Shown here: positions 46,403-58,008 of the stretch, in pieces
Layout of the letters: each line of letters opens with the position of its first letter
How positions within the stretch are numbered: the first letter of the stretch is position 1
Assembly: GCA_027563935.2 (NCBI GenBank)
Contig: CM050449.1
Span: forward strand, 15,576,501 to 15,640,500
Direction: 5' to 3'
Length of the DNA: 64,000 nt
Source of the DNA: Costus lasius
Lineage: Eukaryota; Streptophyta; Magnoliopsida; Zingiberales; Costaceae
Translations under genes and position numbers: made by a program
The notes under the pieces: model-generated
Told to the model about the DNA's origin: nothing
The model's database searches: none
Seen by the model: only the letters and a program-made list of their open reading frames with translations

Positions 46403-48600
46403 GATTAATATACTCGTGTGAACCATTACTCTGTGGACACACATTTTCTCCACCAGATAGTTTGAGTGGTGCCACTGCCCGTTCACTAACATCACATCTG
46501 TACCATTTGCGTTGACTGAATCATTTTTAATGTATAAGGATTTAAATGTTTAGATTTCACAGATCAGATACAATCTTATCTCATAAATAATTAAGGATGA
46601 TTCAATCCACCTTCAGTTTTATTTTAAAGAAGGTTGGTAGGATCTAAAGCAACAATTCAAAGAAATCCAGCCCTATTTTATTCTGTAGTATTCAAGTGAG
46701 TAGCAGTCTTAAAATAATTCTTAGTATTGAACACAATTCATTTCATACACCCTCAGTTATCCACACCTTGGCAGTTGGCACCAGCTCACAAACCTTAGTT
46801 AATTCCTGAAGAAGAAGAAGAGTTATTGCGCACCAGGAAGTCGGTGCAATTAATATCATCCATCCTTCATCATAACTTTCATTGAACATAGAAACATAAA
46901 CAAGAACTTTCAACATTTTGCATTTCAACATACATTTTAATAGGAACTGTGAAAACAAGCTGAAAAATACGATGGTCAAAGGTTTTGTAAGGACCCCTAC
47001 ATAAACTTCTATTAATGCTAGTGTCTTGAGTAGAATTTATAATATATGATATCCCAGAGGTCTGATTAAATTAAAGAACAAATGTTGCAAGCAGGGTACC
47101 TTCTCGCCGATTAGCCCAAATGATTCTAAAAATAAAAAATAAAAATCAGTATGATGATCTACGTATTTTTACCTATCTAACAGTATCAATATCATTATGA
47201 ATGAAATCTTTTACAATAAGAAGAAAAAATTGTAAAAGATAGTCGAAAATTGCTACAGTAATAAACCACATATTCTATTATCTTTTATATTTTTTTTTCT
47301 TATCGTAGAAGATTTTATTCATAATGATATTGGTACCATTTGATAGATAAAGATGTGCAGATCATCATACTAATTTTTAATATTTTTTTAGAACCATTTG
47401 GGTGGCAATTTTGCCACCCTTCTTATCCTCAGACTCGCAACATTTGTTCCAAATTAAAGTCACACCTCCGATCACATAAATGCTAGCTCCACCTATCCCA
47501 GTTGATCCCTTTTCTACGAAAACCCCCCACCTAACGTATTAAATGTCATCAGTGTGTTCGTAATATTGTAGCACTCATACAATTCAAACCAAACTCTGCT
47601 TCCTAGTCTGCAATTATACCAAGTTAGGGTTAGTTCCATAAGGTTTTATTCTATTGCAGCTTGCGATAGTTTCAAAATTGTAATTTGCCTAATACTTTGC
47701 TGTTCTATCTTTTTTTTTTTATCTCACATAGCTTTATAGTCTATGGTTTTGCCTCAATGTTCCTCAAATAATCCTAAAATCCTCCTAATTTCATCAAAAG
47801 TCAGCTCTAACAGTGCAGGTTTTGTCATCGTCAACCTGAAGAATAATCTTACCATTTTCCAATATCCAGTTGCTAACGTCTTACTAAATTATAGATTGAG
47901 TAACAGTATAAACAAATGTAAATGATTATTTGGAGATACACTAAGATTAAACTCTAAGACAACTACAAAATATGTATTGGAAGAAAAAATGGGTTTTTTT
48001 TTCTTTGTTTGAAACTACAGGATTCTCAGGGTGAGAACTTCATTCCTTGGGCAAGAAGATCACAAAATGTTACTAAAAAATCATGCATCCCATTCTCGCT
48101 TATCATCTCGAACATTTGCTATTTCGATTAAATAAGTTTCTTATTAAAAAAAACCAGCAATGGCGATGAGAATGGAACCTAAATAAGATTTGAATAAATG
48201 TATCGGGGGAAAGTTCGTTGGATTGGCGGAGGCAACATTAATTTACCTCTCTCTCATTAAACATGGGGATTTGGATGAGCACCATAGGGTAAGCAAGCGT
48301 CCCCATCTCCAAATCCTGCGACATCGGCTCCCATTTGTACACCTTCTCCGGCGTCCGCCCGCAGATCTTCACGTAGAGCGCGACGAGGGCCATCGTGAAC
48401 TTCTCGACCACAAGCATAACCGACATGGCCAGGCACAGGACGACCGCCGCCTTCATCGCCGGCACCACCGCCACCTCCCTCGCCATTGTCCATAGCTCCG
48501 CCACCCGGTTCACGGCTTCGGCGACCGACGGGGATGAGAAGAGGCCATAGGCTCCGTCGATGTACAGGGCCACATTGGTAGAAAGATTACCTGCAGACAT
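43065..48600 (-). CDS. CslA: Cellulose synthase-like A, glucomannan 4-beta-mannosyltransferase
   Basis: Nine minus-strand exons, all phase-consistent: 48600-48247, 45802-45704, 45486-45234, 45031-44921, 44711-44575, 44375-44262, 44079-43880, 43754-43560 and 43212-43065, 536 residues, normal for CslA. It is a processive GT2 enzyme of the Golgi membrane polymerising GDP-mannose (and GDP-glucose) into mannan backbones. Motifs: VLDDSTD (D143/D144), FDAD (203-205), VEDMD (297-299) and QQHRW (333-337), the D,D,D,QxxRW set. An N-terminal membrane segment ([13 protein letters not shown]) is followed by [16 protein letters not shown]-terminal membrane helices include [13 protein letters not shown], where the protein stops a few residues earlier than many homologues. 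The start is the first in-frame ATG ([10 protein letters not shown]). A 2.4-kb first intron holds a (GA)n and a MITE. Confidence 0.95.
46363..46400. repeat. (AG)19 microsatellite
   Basis: Perfect AG dinucleotide run in CslA intron 1. Confidence 0.95.
47115..47402. mobile_element. MITE with long inverted repeats in CslA intron 1
   Basis: The left arm CCCAAATGATTCTAAAAA and the right arm, read inward, CCCAAATGGTTCTAAAAA begin imperfect inverted repeats of about 110 bp that include 'agtatgatgatct' and 'caatatcattatgaat'. It is similar in style to the element at 20838-21176. No coding sequence. Confidence 0.75.
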
Positions 48601-48749
48601 GCGAATATGGTATCTTACTGTCGTCCAAGAATATGGGAGGAAGTGGTGCGTCAAGCTTCATGCACCTTTCATGGTGGCCGCCGCTGCTGCTGCTGCCCCG
48701 CTACTCTGCCGATAGTTGCGATAAGAAAGAGGAAGACGATGACTTAACT

Positions 48750-48759
48750 ATATATTTTT
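48750..48759 (-). promoter_or_regulatory. Candidate CslA TATA box
   Basis: AAATATATAG on the minus strand, about 150 bp upstream of the CslA ATG. A short upstream ORF (MKGA, then stop) lies between it and the start codon. Confidence 0.4.
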
Positions 48760-51451
48760 AATGCACTCACTTTCACTTTAACCCCCTGATGTTTTAACTT
48801 TTTAGAAACAGACCCTTTATCAATCACAGTTGCTTTTCTGTTATTGTTGGAGAGAAATTAATGTGGCTCTTAGCTATGGAAACTTTTAATTTTAATTTTC
48901 TAAATTAAAAAAAATAAAATAGTGGTGTTAATTCTTTGGCTATAGCCTATAATAAATGGATTAAATAGTTGTCATTGTCACTAGTCAATTATTTGTAAGA
49001 TTAATATATTAAATTCTACTAATTTTGGAACGTGATAATAATAAAAAAAATCTTAAATTTATATAATTATTATAGATAAAATAACATTTTTTTATAACAA
49101 AGACTTGAAATTGAATTCTACCTTTATTAATCACTTATCGGTTAAAAAAATTAATATTAATGAATTTAAATAAATACATTTGAGATGCATAATAATAATT
49201 ATTATTATATTAGAGTCAAACAAAGTTTCATTTTTAAAGAATCGAATAAAGTTATCATGTGCACAAATAAAAAATTGCATGAATATTGCACATGGTCATG
49301 ACTTTCCATGTCTTCAATTTATTGCTAATTAACCCATTAAAATATTAAATCTACGTTTGACTTCTAATCATAGGGAAAAATTAAAAATATTTTAGTTCTA
49401 GACACCATGCTACATATTTTATCAATTTTTTTATCAATAGTTAATCCTTATAGATACAATTAAATGTTGTTATTGTCCCAAAACTATGAAGCTCATGCAA
49501 TTAATCATTGCTCGTGTATCTTTATATATATTTTTTTTCGTCTTAATAAATACCAACAAAAGTATATAAGTATATAAACGCTAATTTCTTTTTAAAATGT
49601 TTTCTTATTATTTATAACTATCTAAAATATATAACACATCAAAAAATATAGAGTGGCGCATAAGAGTAGGGCTTCAAACATTAAATTTTTTAATTTTTGA
49701 TGTCTTATTCATATGCACCTAGTCAATTATGTTCATACCTTCATGTGTCACATTGACACTTTTAAAAGTTAAATTAAAATTTTTTAATTTTATTATGTAA
49801 AAAAATTATATGGTTCAATAATATTATCTCTTGCCACTCAATTACTACTCTCTTTATCATACCCTTTACAACACTTATCAAAATAAGATTTCAATTCAAT
49901 AAAACATTTATTTGATATATTCGATAAAATTATATGGGTTATTAGGTTTTTATGGCGATAGTAGTAATATTATATTGAGTAATGTCTAGCAATATATTAC
50001 TTTTTATTTAAGTCATAAAAATGTCAACATTCGATAAAACATTTATTTGATATATTTTCGTGTAGTTTAATTCTTTTTTCTTAATATCTAAATTAAACAT
50101 AAGCTATATAGTATGTCATGCATATCTACTTTTAACCATTATGTTTGTTGATTCTCTGTTAGACTCATAACAAATCTATATCTCATATACATTCATTTAG
50201 CATAGTCACACATTCCTCATAATATTTAATTATTGTGATTCTACGAAAAAATTTTCTCCATGAAATTTAAGAGTTTATACATAAAATAAAATTTTCTTTT
50301 AAATTATTTTTGCACATAAATAAGAACTAAAGATTGTGTTTCTTTAAACAAAAAATTGAAAGGAAAAATAAAAAATACATTAATTCTAGTAGTATTTTGC
50401 TAAATGAATTATTGTTCAACAGCTTAGTAATCACAATCTTACCAAGAAGCGGTGATTTAGCAGATGAATTCTTCCTCAAGTACACCATTCAAATATCAGA
50501 CATTCTATGTACAATCAATTAGCAGATCTACACTGCTAAGAACTAGCAAAATGTATATACCAGTAATCACTATCTTACCAAGTGGCGGCGGCACAACGAT
50601 TATCTTACTGAGGGCACAGCCAGAGTAAGGTGATTTATCGTTGTCACAGCAAGTGGTGGCAGCAGCAGCAACAAGAAGCAATACGTATCATCCAGCGAGC
50701 GGAAAGGAAAGGAAAGGTAAACTTTATAATTTAGATTTCTTTCAACATGATGTTTTTCTGAATGTGCAATATTTCATATCTGTATATTGTTATTTTGCTT
50801 ATTGTGGCTACTTCAAAGAGGGGTTACCTAATGCTTGCTGAGTTTTATTAATTTTGACCGTGAAGAATATAATTTTTAGCACAAACTTAAGAAATTAGAA
50901 GTGTGTAAAGAAAAAAAAGAATATAGGAGAGTAAAACCTCTCCTACTTGACCTGGATTATATTTGTTGATAGAATCTTAGTTTTATGAGTACTATCCATG
51001 ATTATAGTTGGGCCAAAGGCATTGGATGCTAACTCTGTTGGATGACTTCCCATGACTACATAACAATGGCTCTGTTTTGTGTCAGCCGCTGGATTAAACC
51101 ATCCGAGTATGTTTAGAGGTAGAGACAAGTAGCATGACAATATTGTGGTGATGAGGAAGAAGCAGCCTGTTTTGTATTGCCTCTTTGTTTGCTCTTGATG
51201 TTTATAGCTAGTGTTCATCTTTAATATTACTCTGTTCATTGAGGACTTGTTAATTAGCATACTCTAGCACATGGAATTAACAAAAATCATGATTCTTTAA
51301 TGGTATTAAACTTTATAATGTCTACTTTCTTCTGATTCATTTATTCATAGTTGAGCAGATGAATAGTTTTGCCTTAGCTAATGGCAAGCTAGCAGTTCGA
51401 TACAATTCCAGTTAGCACAACTACTGAGAGCCATGCCTTCACTGTCACTTC
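48760..51451. other. Intergenic, strongly AT-rich
   Basis: Very AT-rich from 48830 to 50330. Around 50400-50710 a more balanced stretch repeats 'atcttaccaag.agcgg' (50437, 50574). A 105-codon minus ORF at 50943-51260 has no recognisable family. The last few hundred bases probably contain the L18 promoter and leader. Confidence 0.45.
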
Positions 51452-52840
51452 ATGCTGCTTGGGGGAAGCTGCCTGGGTTGCCTCAACGGTATGCAAACCC
51501 TTTTTGTGATTCATATCACCTCACTCTCCCCGTCAGGCGTGGTAGGTTTTCTAGCCTTGTAATTTGCAAGTGCTCCTCTTTTTCTGTTTTTGTTGAAATT
51601 TTGTTAGTTTTGCAGAGCCCTTCCTGCACACTCTGCGGATTGAAGCAAGGAATAATGCTCGGAAAGAGAGTGCTAAGATAAGGAATCGTAGGATGCAAAG
51701 AAAGGTTTGCCTCTTTGCTGCGCCCTAGTATTTTATGACAAAATGTATTGTTGCTTTTACCTTAACATTTATGGTTGGATAAAAACATGGATTGCTAATG
51801 CATGCGCTTTCTTTTTTTGAAGTACAATGGCTCGGCTACGAAGCCAAGGCTTTCTGTGTTCTGCTCCAGCAAACAGTTATATGCAATGTTGGTTGATGAT
51901 CAAAACAAGAAGACACTCTTCTATGCTAGCACATTGCAGAAATCTATTCGTGGAGATCCTCCATGCACCAGCATAGTAAGTGAAGAGTAACATAATATTA
52001 CTGTTTATCTCTACTTTTTATTTACATTTTAAGTTCATGAAAAATTGCTTGTTGTCTAATGATCTTTGGGGACAAATATCAACTAAAAACTAAGACAAGC
52101 ACTATTCTGGTATGTAGTAATTATAACCCTGGCTTTCACCGAGAACAAGAGGGGAAATACTTCTTTGTAAAAAAATAATTCAGAAGTTAAAAATATATGC
52201 CTGAACACCCATTTGTCTGATCTTTTCAATAAAAAATCCCAGTCTAGTGGATAGGAGTTACAAACTGCATGGTATCTATCGCTCAGCTCTTGCTTAGCCT
52301 TTTAAGTTTTCTAAGTTTTTGTCTTATATTTTATAATTATCTGAGTAAATATCATGTTTATGGCTCTCCATTTTTTAGTATTTGTGACTTCGTGTACAGG
52401 AAAAATAATAGCTTGATTTAGAGTACTTGACCCACCCATTTAATCTGTGTTTGTGACTCTTCTAATGTCAGGACTTGTGTTTTATAAATATCTGAGCGAG
52501 TATCATGTTTATAGTTGCAGCAGGTGTTTAAGCAGTTGTGTTATAATGGATGATCAGTTCTTCCTTACATCTCATTTCTTTGTCTTGCGTGTAATAATAG
52601 AAATCAAAATGAAACTCCTCCAATTCGCATAATTAATAGTTCAGTCATGGTGTAATTTGACTGCAGGAAGCTGCGCAAAAGGTTGGTCAAGAGCTTATTA
52701 AAGCATGCGAGGAGTTGAATATCTCTGAAATATCATGTTATGACCGCAATGGTTTTGCCAGGGGAGAAAGAATGTCAGCATTCGAGACACCAATCTCACT
52801 ATATGGTTTCTTGCTTAGGTGGCTAGTCAAATTTAACTGA
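51452..52840 (+). CDS. Ribosomal protein L18 (uL18) family, bacterial/organellar type
   Basis: Four exons: 51452-51488, 51616-51704, 51823-51975 and 52667-52840, phase-consistent, 150 residues. The start MLLGGSCLGCLNEPFLHTLR was chosen because it is the only exon-1 frame that joins exon 2 openly; the longer ORF from 51433 runs into stops. Then ARKESAKIRNRRMQRK, KPRLSVFCSSKQLYAMLVDD, STLQKSIRGDPPC, EISCYDRNGFARGERM and ISLYGFLLR. uL18 binds 5S rRNA in the central protuberance of the large subunit. The short N-terminus is not an obvious transit peptide, so plastid or mitochondrial location is open. Homologues I recall stop right after GFLPR; here five more residues (WLVKF N) follow, suggesting loss of the usual stop. 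Confidence 0.9.
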
Positions 52841-54243
52841 GTCTTGCATCATAAATAGTGAAACTGTTCGCTTTCGAGTTATATGCTTGTGAAACTTGTA
52901 GAATTTATGGAATTTTTAAACTCTATTTTTTTAAAAAAAAAATAGTTTAATAATGCATGATGTGATAGGATGTTCTTAACTTTTTCTTAAAAAAATAAAT
53001 GATTCTTATAAGATTGAAAGGCAAAATAAAAATAGCAAACAAATTAAAATCTAAAAAAAATAAGTAATGAAAAGACAACACACATATTAGATAAGTTATC
53101 AGTGACGTTTTAGTCATTAAAATAATGGTAGGTAAAAGTTAATTAACTAGTTATGAATGTGATGAATAAAATTTCATGATTTGTTGCTCACACAAGCCTG
53201 TCTAGCTTATTTGGTAGAGCGCGAGGTTATTAATTTTGTAGTTAAACCCACGGTGGATGTTTTTAGTTGAATGGATACAAAGTTGGATGACAATATCAAA
53301 GCACTATCATAGTCTTCACTTTGTGCTAAAAAAACTTTCACCAAAGGCATCTACCCTTTTGATGACAATATCACTACGATATTTTCACAAATATAAGCGA
53401 CCGGCGTAAATTGATTGATGTGTTCTATTCTATACACGCACAAACCTAAATCATATTTTTCCCAAAATGAATTTTTTTTGCCTTTTGACTGAATTTATCA
53501 GAGAAGCTAGGGAAGTTGTGCTCATGCTTCTCTGATCCCTCTCTCTCATTCTCTTGCTCATCCATAGACTGAAGTTGGCCCGGCATGTGATCATCAAAAT
53601 GATCCATATCCAATAAAAAGGAAAAGAGATTTTTTTTCCTACATTAAGCGATCGATGAAGCAGCTATGTCAGGCAGTGCCAATCTGTGCTGTTTTACGAA
53701 GTTACCCTGAAGTGATAGCCGAATAAATGTGGCGTACAAGCATGTGCACCTTTCTATGACCAAGTGTTCATTGCTTGTTTGCATCAAGTACACTGAAAAC
53801 CTCTTTATTCATTTACCATGTGCCGATCGATCTCGCCACATGCAAATGCTGGAAATCAAATCAAATTTTTGATTTTTTTTTTCTGCATGGAAATCATGAA
53901 CAGCATGTCTGTCAAGGAACATGTAAAAATATGAAGTAACATGCAGAATTAATCACACAGCAGCTTTGAAGGTGAAATCTGACAGTTCGCATGATCAAGT
54001 TGACTTTGGGCTTGGTAACTCATAAAACTTCTGCAGCAGCAAATTTGTGGAGATATGTATATAGCCCAACCGGAAGAGCTCGGTCTGATTAATGAGCTAG
54101 GGTTTGCAAATTGAATGCACGCGGTTGTGTGGGGGCAGAGAGACGGCCATCACTGTTGCCCCAGCTGACTTTGGTACAGCTCTAGGTAAGTAAATGCACC
54201 CTGCTGTCTTCTTTAATTTTGACTCTTTTTTTTGCAGTTGATG
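52841..54243. other. Intergenic, MYB promoter side
   Basis: AT-rich, with a tRNA relic at 53196. The last kilobase is likely the MYB promoter. No ORF supported. Confidence 0.45.
53196..53259 (+). pseudogene. tRNA-Lys relic
   Basis: gcctgtctagcttatttggt matches the 5' acceptor, D arm and A box of plant tRNA-Lys (GCCCGTCTAGCTCAGTTGGT), followed by agagcgcgaggttatta and ending acccacggtggatg. Most differences are C-to-T or G-to-A. About ten bases of the T arm are missing and the anticodon is altered, so it is not functional. Confidence 0.7.
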
Positions 54244-54245
54244 TG

Positions 54246-54253
54246 TATATAAA
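54246..54253 (+). promoter_or_regulatory. MYB TATA box
   Basis: TATATAAA, 90 bp upstream of the MYB ATG, implying a leader of about 60 nt. Confidence 0.65.
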
Positions 54254-54343
54254 CCTGTGGAAAGTCTGGAAACAGCAGCCTAATTGGATCCAATCTGGTT
54301 TTGAGGTCAAGAAAACGAGTTGCTAGAATTAAAGAAGAGGTAG

Positions 54344-55375
54344 ATGGGCAGGCCACCTTGCTGCGACAAAGAAGGTGTGAAGAAAGGACCTTGGACTCCG
54401 GAAGAGGACATAGTCCTGGTCTCATACATCCAGGAGCATGGTCCTGGAAATTGGAGGGCTGTTCCTAAGAACACAGGTGAAGTGCATTCTTTGATTTTTT
54501 TTTTTTCTGTTGAAGTTGAATCGATCGCTGACATGTAACAATTTGATTGGCACTACCTGTGAATCTATGAAACAGGCTTAATGAGATGCAGCAAGAGCTG
54601 CAGGCTTCGGTGGACGAACTATCTCAGGCCGGGGATCAAGCGAGGCAGCTTCACGGATCAGGAGGAGAGGCTCATCATCCACCTCCAAGCTCTACTTGGA
54701 AACAGGTGAACGATCGAGAGTAGTGTTTGCAGAATCTGAAATCTTTCTTTCATGACCTGCTCCTGTGCTGATCGTTTGGGCCAGTTCAGGTGGGCGGCAA
54801 TAGCTTCGTACCTGCCGGAGAGAACAGACAACGACATCAAGAACTACTGGAACACGCACCTCAAGAAGAAGCTCAGAGGCCAGAACGGTCCCAGGAGCGG
54901 TTCCAACGCCGGCCGCTCCTTCTCCAAGGGCCGCTGGGAGCGGTGCCTCCAGACCGACGTTGGCATGGCCAAGCGAGCTCTGTCCGAGGCCTTGTCCGCG
55001 AAGAAGCCCGCCAATGGCGCCCAAGTCTTTAGCCGGCCTCTGGCCTACGCGTCGAACATGGAGAACATAGCCCGGCTTCTCGAGGGGTGGACGAGGCGGG
55101 GCTCGACGAAATGCGGCGCCGGAGATTATGCCGCCTGCTCAAGCTCGAGCTCCGCGTCCACATCAAGCCAGCCGAGCGTGATCGCCTCTCATTGTGTGAT
55201 GTCGCCGGAGCCTCTGGAATCGCTTTTTGATTTCTGCGAGTCAGAGGCAGCGGCCACGGCGCCGTTCCTGATGCTGGAATCGTGGTTGCTTGACGAGGAG
55301 GCCGTTGGAACGGAGCAGGAGAGCTTCAGTACGGCCGGCTGCATGGCGGCGCTGGACGATCGATGCGGCGTGTAA
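54344..55375 (+). CDS. R2R3-MYB transcription factor, subgroup 1 (MYB30/60/94/96-like)
   Basis: Three exons (54344-54476, 54576-54705, 54790-55375), 282 residues, with the two introns at the standard R2R3 positions. It starts [21 protein letters not shown]2 (about 14-61) and R3 (about 67-112) carry the regular Trp residues (W17, W37, W56 region; [33 protein letters not shown]). After the repeats comes [23 protein letters not shown], the subgroup-1 signature, and a C-terminal acidic motif with MLESWLLDE. Members control cuticular wax, ABA and pathogen responses (MYB30, 94, 96) and stomatal aperture (MYB60); I cannot choose between them. The third exon is markedly GC-rich. Confidence 0.95.
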
Positions 55376-57270
55376 ATTATGAGGGCGCGTTGACCGTCTT
55401 TGATTTCTTAATTTCTTCATGGTTTCGTTGCTTTATTAGGGATTGATTATTTGGCTGCTATCGATTAATTATTGTTCTGATTAATTCTTCTGAAATTTGA
55501 TTGGAAATGAATCCATTAATGCAGGTAATTGAAAGAAGCCTCAATTTATATTAATCTTCTGATTAATTGTGTAAATGTTTACTGAAATGAGCAAGTAATT
55601 GAATTAGGAGTGGGCATAAATGCAGCTCATGTCAGTCTAAAAGTCAAATGGCAGTAGTAGTGCAGCCTTTTGAAATCAATATGATGCAGTCGCTTCAATT
55701 AAATGGTGAGAGAGGAGGTAGAAGAAAGTAAATGCAGCAACCTACATCACATGTGACCAAGAACTAAAAGCAAATGCTAGACTAGTCTCTTTCACTTTCA
55801 CAACCCCACACAAAATTAAATTATAAAAAAAATTATAAAGTGAGGGCAGGGATTGAAATACAAAATTTCATCTGGCAGACACTGCATGTGAAAGACCGTC
55901 TTTGGCAGGTGCAGCTGTAGCTGCTCCAATTTTTTTTTTTTTAAAAAGGAAAAGATAATAATATTATATTAATGAAGCTTTTTTATTTTTTTTCCTAACA
56001 ATTTTAAAATAATCATCGTTTATTGATGAACATAGTTTAAGAAAACATACTAAAAATTACAAAAAATTACTTGAAAAGAACCATAATTCTATTTTATTTC
56101 CTTTTTCTAAGAGGAAACATAGCCTGATTGGTGACCACCTTAGCCCATTAATCCGATCCAAATTTTCTCTTGGCCCACCTTTCCCAGATGATCTTAATAC
56201 AGGCCTCAGCAGGCCGGCCCATTTCATATAGATAGATTCCTTCTACCCCTTCCCAATCTCAACTTGTCGGCGGCTATTGAAGTGACACAAATATCGAGCA
56301 CGATGTCTTTTAGAATGAATAGATTGACATGACAGCAGATCCCTGATTGCAATTCTTAAATTGGATCCGGGATCTAATGGTAAATCCGACAGGCACTTTT
56401 AGTGCTTTCCTTTCTTGTGCCTCCACTCAAGTGTCACGCAGCGTTTTGGCCCCATTTATGGCAAAATGTGAGATCGCTCGCTGTCTCCCACTCCCACTCG
56501 CCTCTTTAATGCATCCATAAATTGCAAATAACATCCATAAACATCATCTACCTCGTTCCAAACACCAACCACGAACCCCTACCAATCTCCATCCTCAACG
56601 TAGACGAAATGCTGAACCGAGTGCCACGCTTCACTTTGTTATCTGTTTCCCGCGGTCCATATACTGCTCCGGAGGCAGCTGATCAGCAGTGCGCAGACGA
56701 CTTCCAGAGCCCGACATCCGCTTGTGGGCCGCAGTGTTAAAATATCCAGGTGGCCGCATGTCGGTGGAGCTTTATCATTGATTGCCCCCCGCCGGGTCAA
56801 TTTCTCCGCCACAATTTGTTTGACGTGGCGTATTTTTATTGGAAAGCAAAGGCGATAAGGAGTCATGATCGCTGTCCGAAGCTCTGCAGCTGATTGGGCA
56901 CCCTGCGTCCTCACAGGCGGTTTCACGACTCGACTGACCGACGAAGCCACATCTGATTGGCGCATAGAATCACTGGGGAAGAAAAGATCTAGCCGTCCAC
57001 GTGGAATTCCTAGGGGTTGGGAAGGGTACATGAAAGGTAAATGATCGATCGCACGAAAATTCTACGCGGACGTTGAGGGCATGGGTGGGTGCGGGGCCAC
57101 TCGGGAGGACCCGTCGAAGACCTCTTCAGAAAAGAGAAGGCCAGAGAGACATGACGCTGGATGAGGACTGTGTCTGGAGGAGAGGATTCGATCGCATTCT
57201 TATTGTAGTCGACTTTCGATCGATTCGAGGGCTTCTTGTTCGTGTGAACAAAAAGAGGCGACGAGGTCGC
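55376..57270. other. Intergenic between MYB and PMT genes
   Basis: AT-rich to about 56100, then mixed. Overlapping ORFs at 56500-57430 on both strands are not conserved-looking. The PMT promoter and leader lie at the right end. Confidence 0.45.
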
Positions 57271-58008
57271 CCTAGAGTTGCTGCGATCCGCTCCTCTGGT
57301 TTGCCCTTTCAGTAGGTAAGACGATCCGATGCTTCGGCGCTCCAATTTCATCTGTTGTAGGGTTGATCCGCGTTTGTCCAGCTCGTAGTGGTTCAGATTT
57401 AAGCTGTTTGGTGGAGTTTTAGAGAGCATCGAATGGGTTGATCCTGTGATATTTCTTTTAGTAAAATTATGGATGTAGTGGTGATTTACGAGATGGCTCG
57501 CCCAGACGCATGCTTTTAACGCGTGATTACTTGTGAATTACTAAATTTATGCATTGTGTCTTAATTGAGCTATCTTGAGTGCATTCCTTGAATGCTATCT
57601 AGAGTAGGTTGTTTTTGCCCTTCTAGTTCGCTTAAGGAAGAAAAAAAAAAGGCATTTTCACCTAAATTTGGTACTTATGTTTGTTTCTCCGGTTGTGCTT
57701 CTCTATTAGCTGAGAAAAAGTTCCTACTTTAAGATGATGCCTTTTAGATGCTTGCTATATTATTTATGAGACTTTCTAAGCTGCTATTATTTCATTTTGC
57801 AGTTGCAACTGTTGTTTAGTGAGATACGTGAAACTGATTTCTTTTTTGTTGTTTACATAGCTCAAGTGAGCAACTTTACTTCCATATGTATGCCAGGCTG
57901 GATTGATCATTTGTTCTACACTAGCTTCTAAATGATTTTAGGAATTGATTTACAACTTAAATCTGGATAAATTCTATAACAGATAACAAAATCTTTCAGG
58001 TGCGCACC
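57271..58008 (+). other. PMT 5' leader with an intron
   Basis: A probable non-coding leader exon ends at a donor AGTAG/GTAAGA (57315/57316), and an acceptor cttTCAG (57999) lies nine bases before the PMT start codon ACCATGG. Leader introns are common in this family. Transcription start not identified. Confidence 0.55.

Noticed and set aside
48652..48654. CslA start at the beginning of the long ORF
   Set aside because: That codon is TTG, not ATG. The first in-frame ATG is at 48600.
50943..51260. 105-codon minus ORF upstream of L18
   Set aside because: No recognisable family, and it overlaps the expected L18 promoter and leader.
51433..51681. 82-codon ORF from ATG 51433 as the start of L18
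   Set aside because: That frame and its splice phase run into stops in exon 2. ATG 51452 gives the only open join.
58000..58008. PMT start three codons earlier (GTG CGC ACC)
   Set aside because: There is no ATG before 58009 in frame, and 58000 is the first base after a splice acceptor in the leader.
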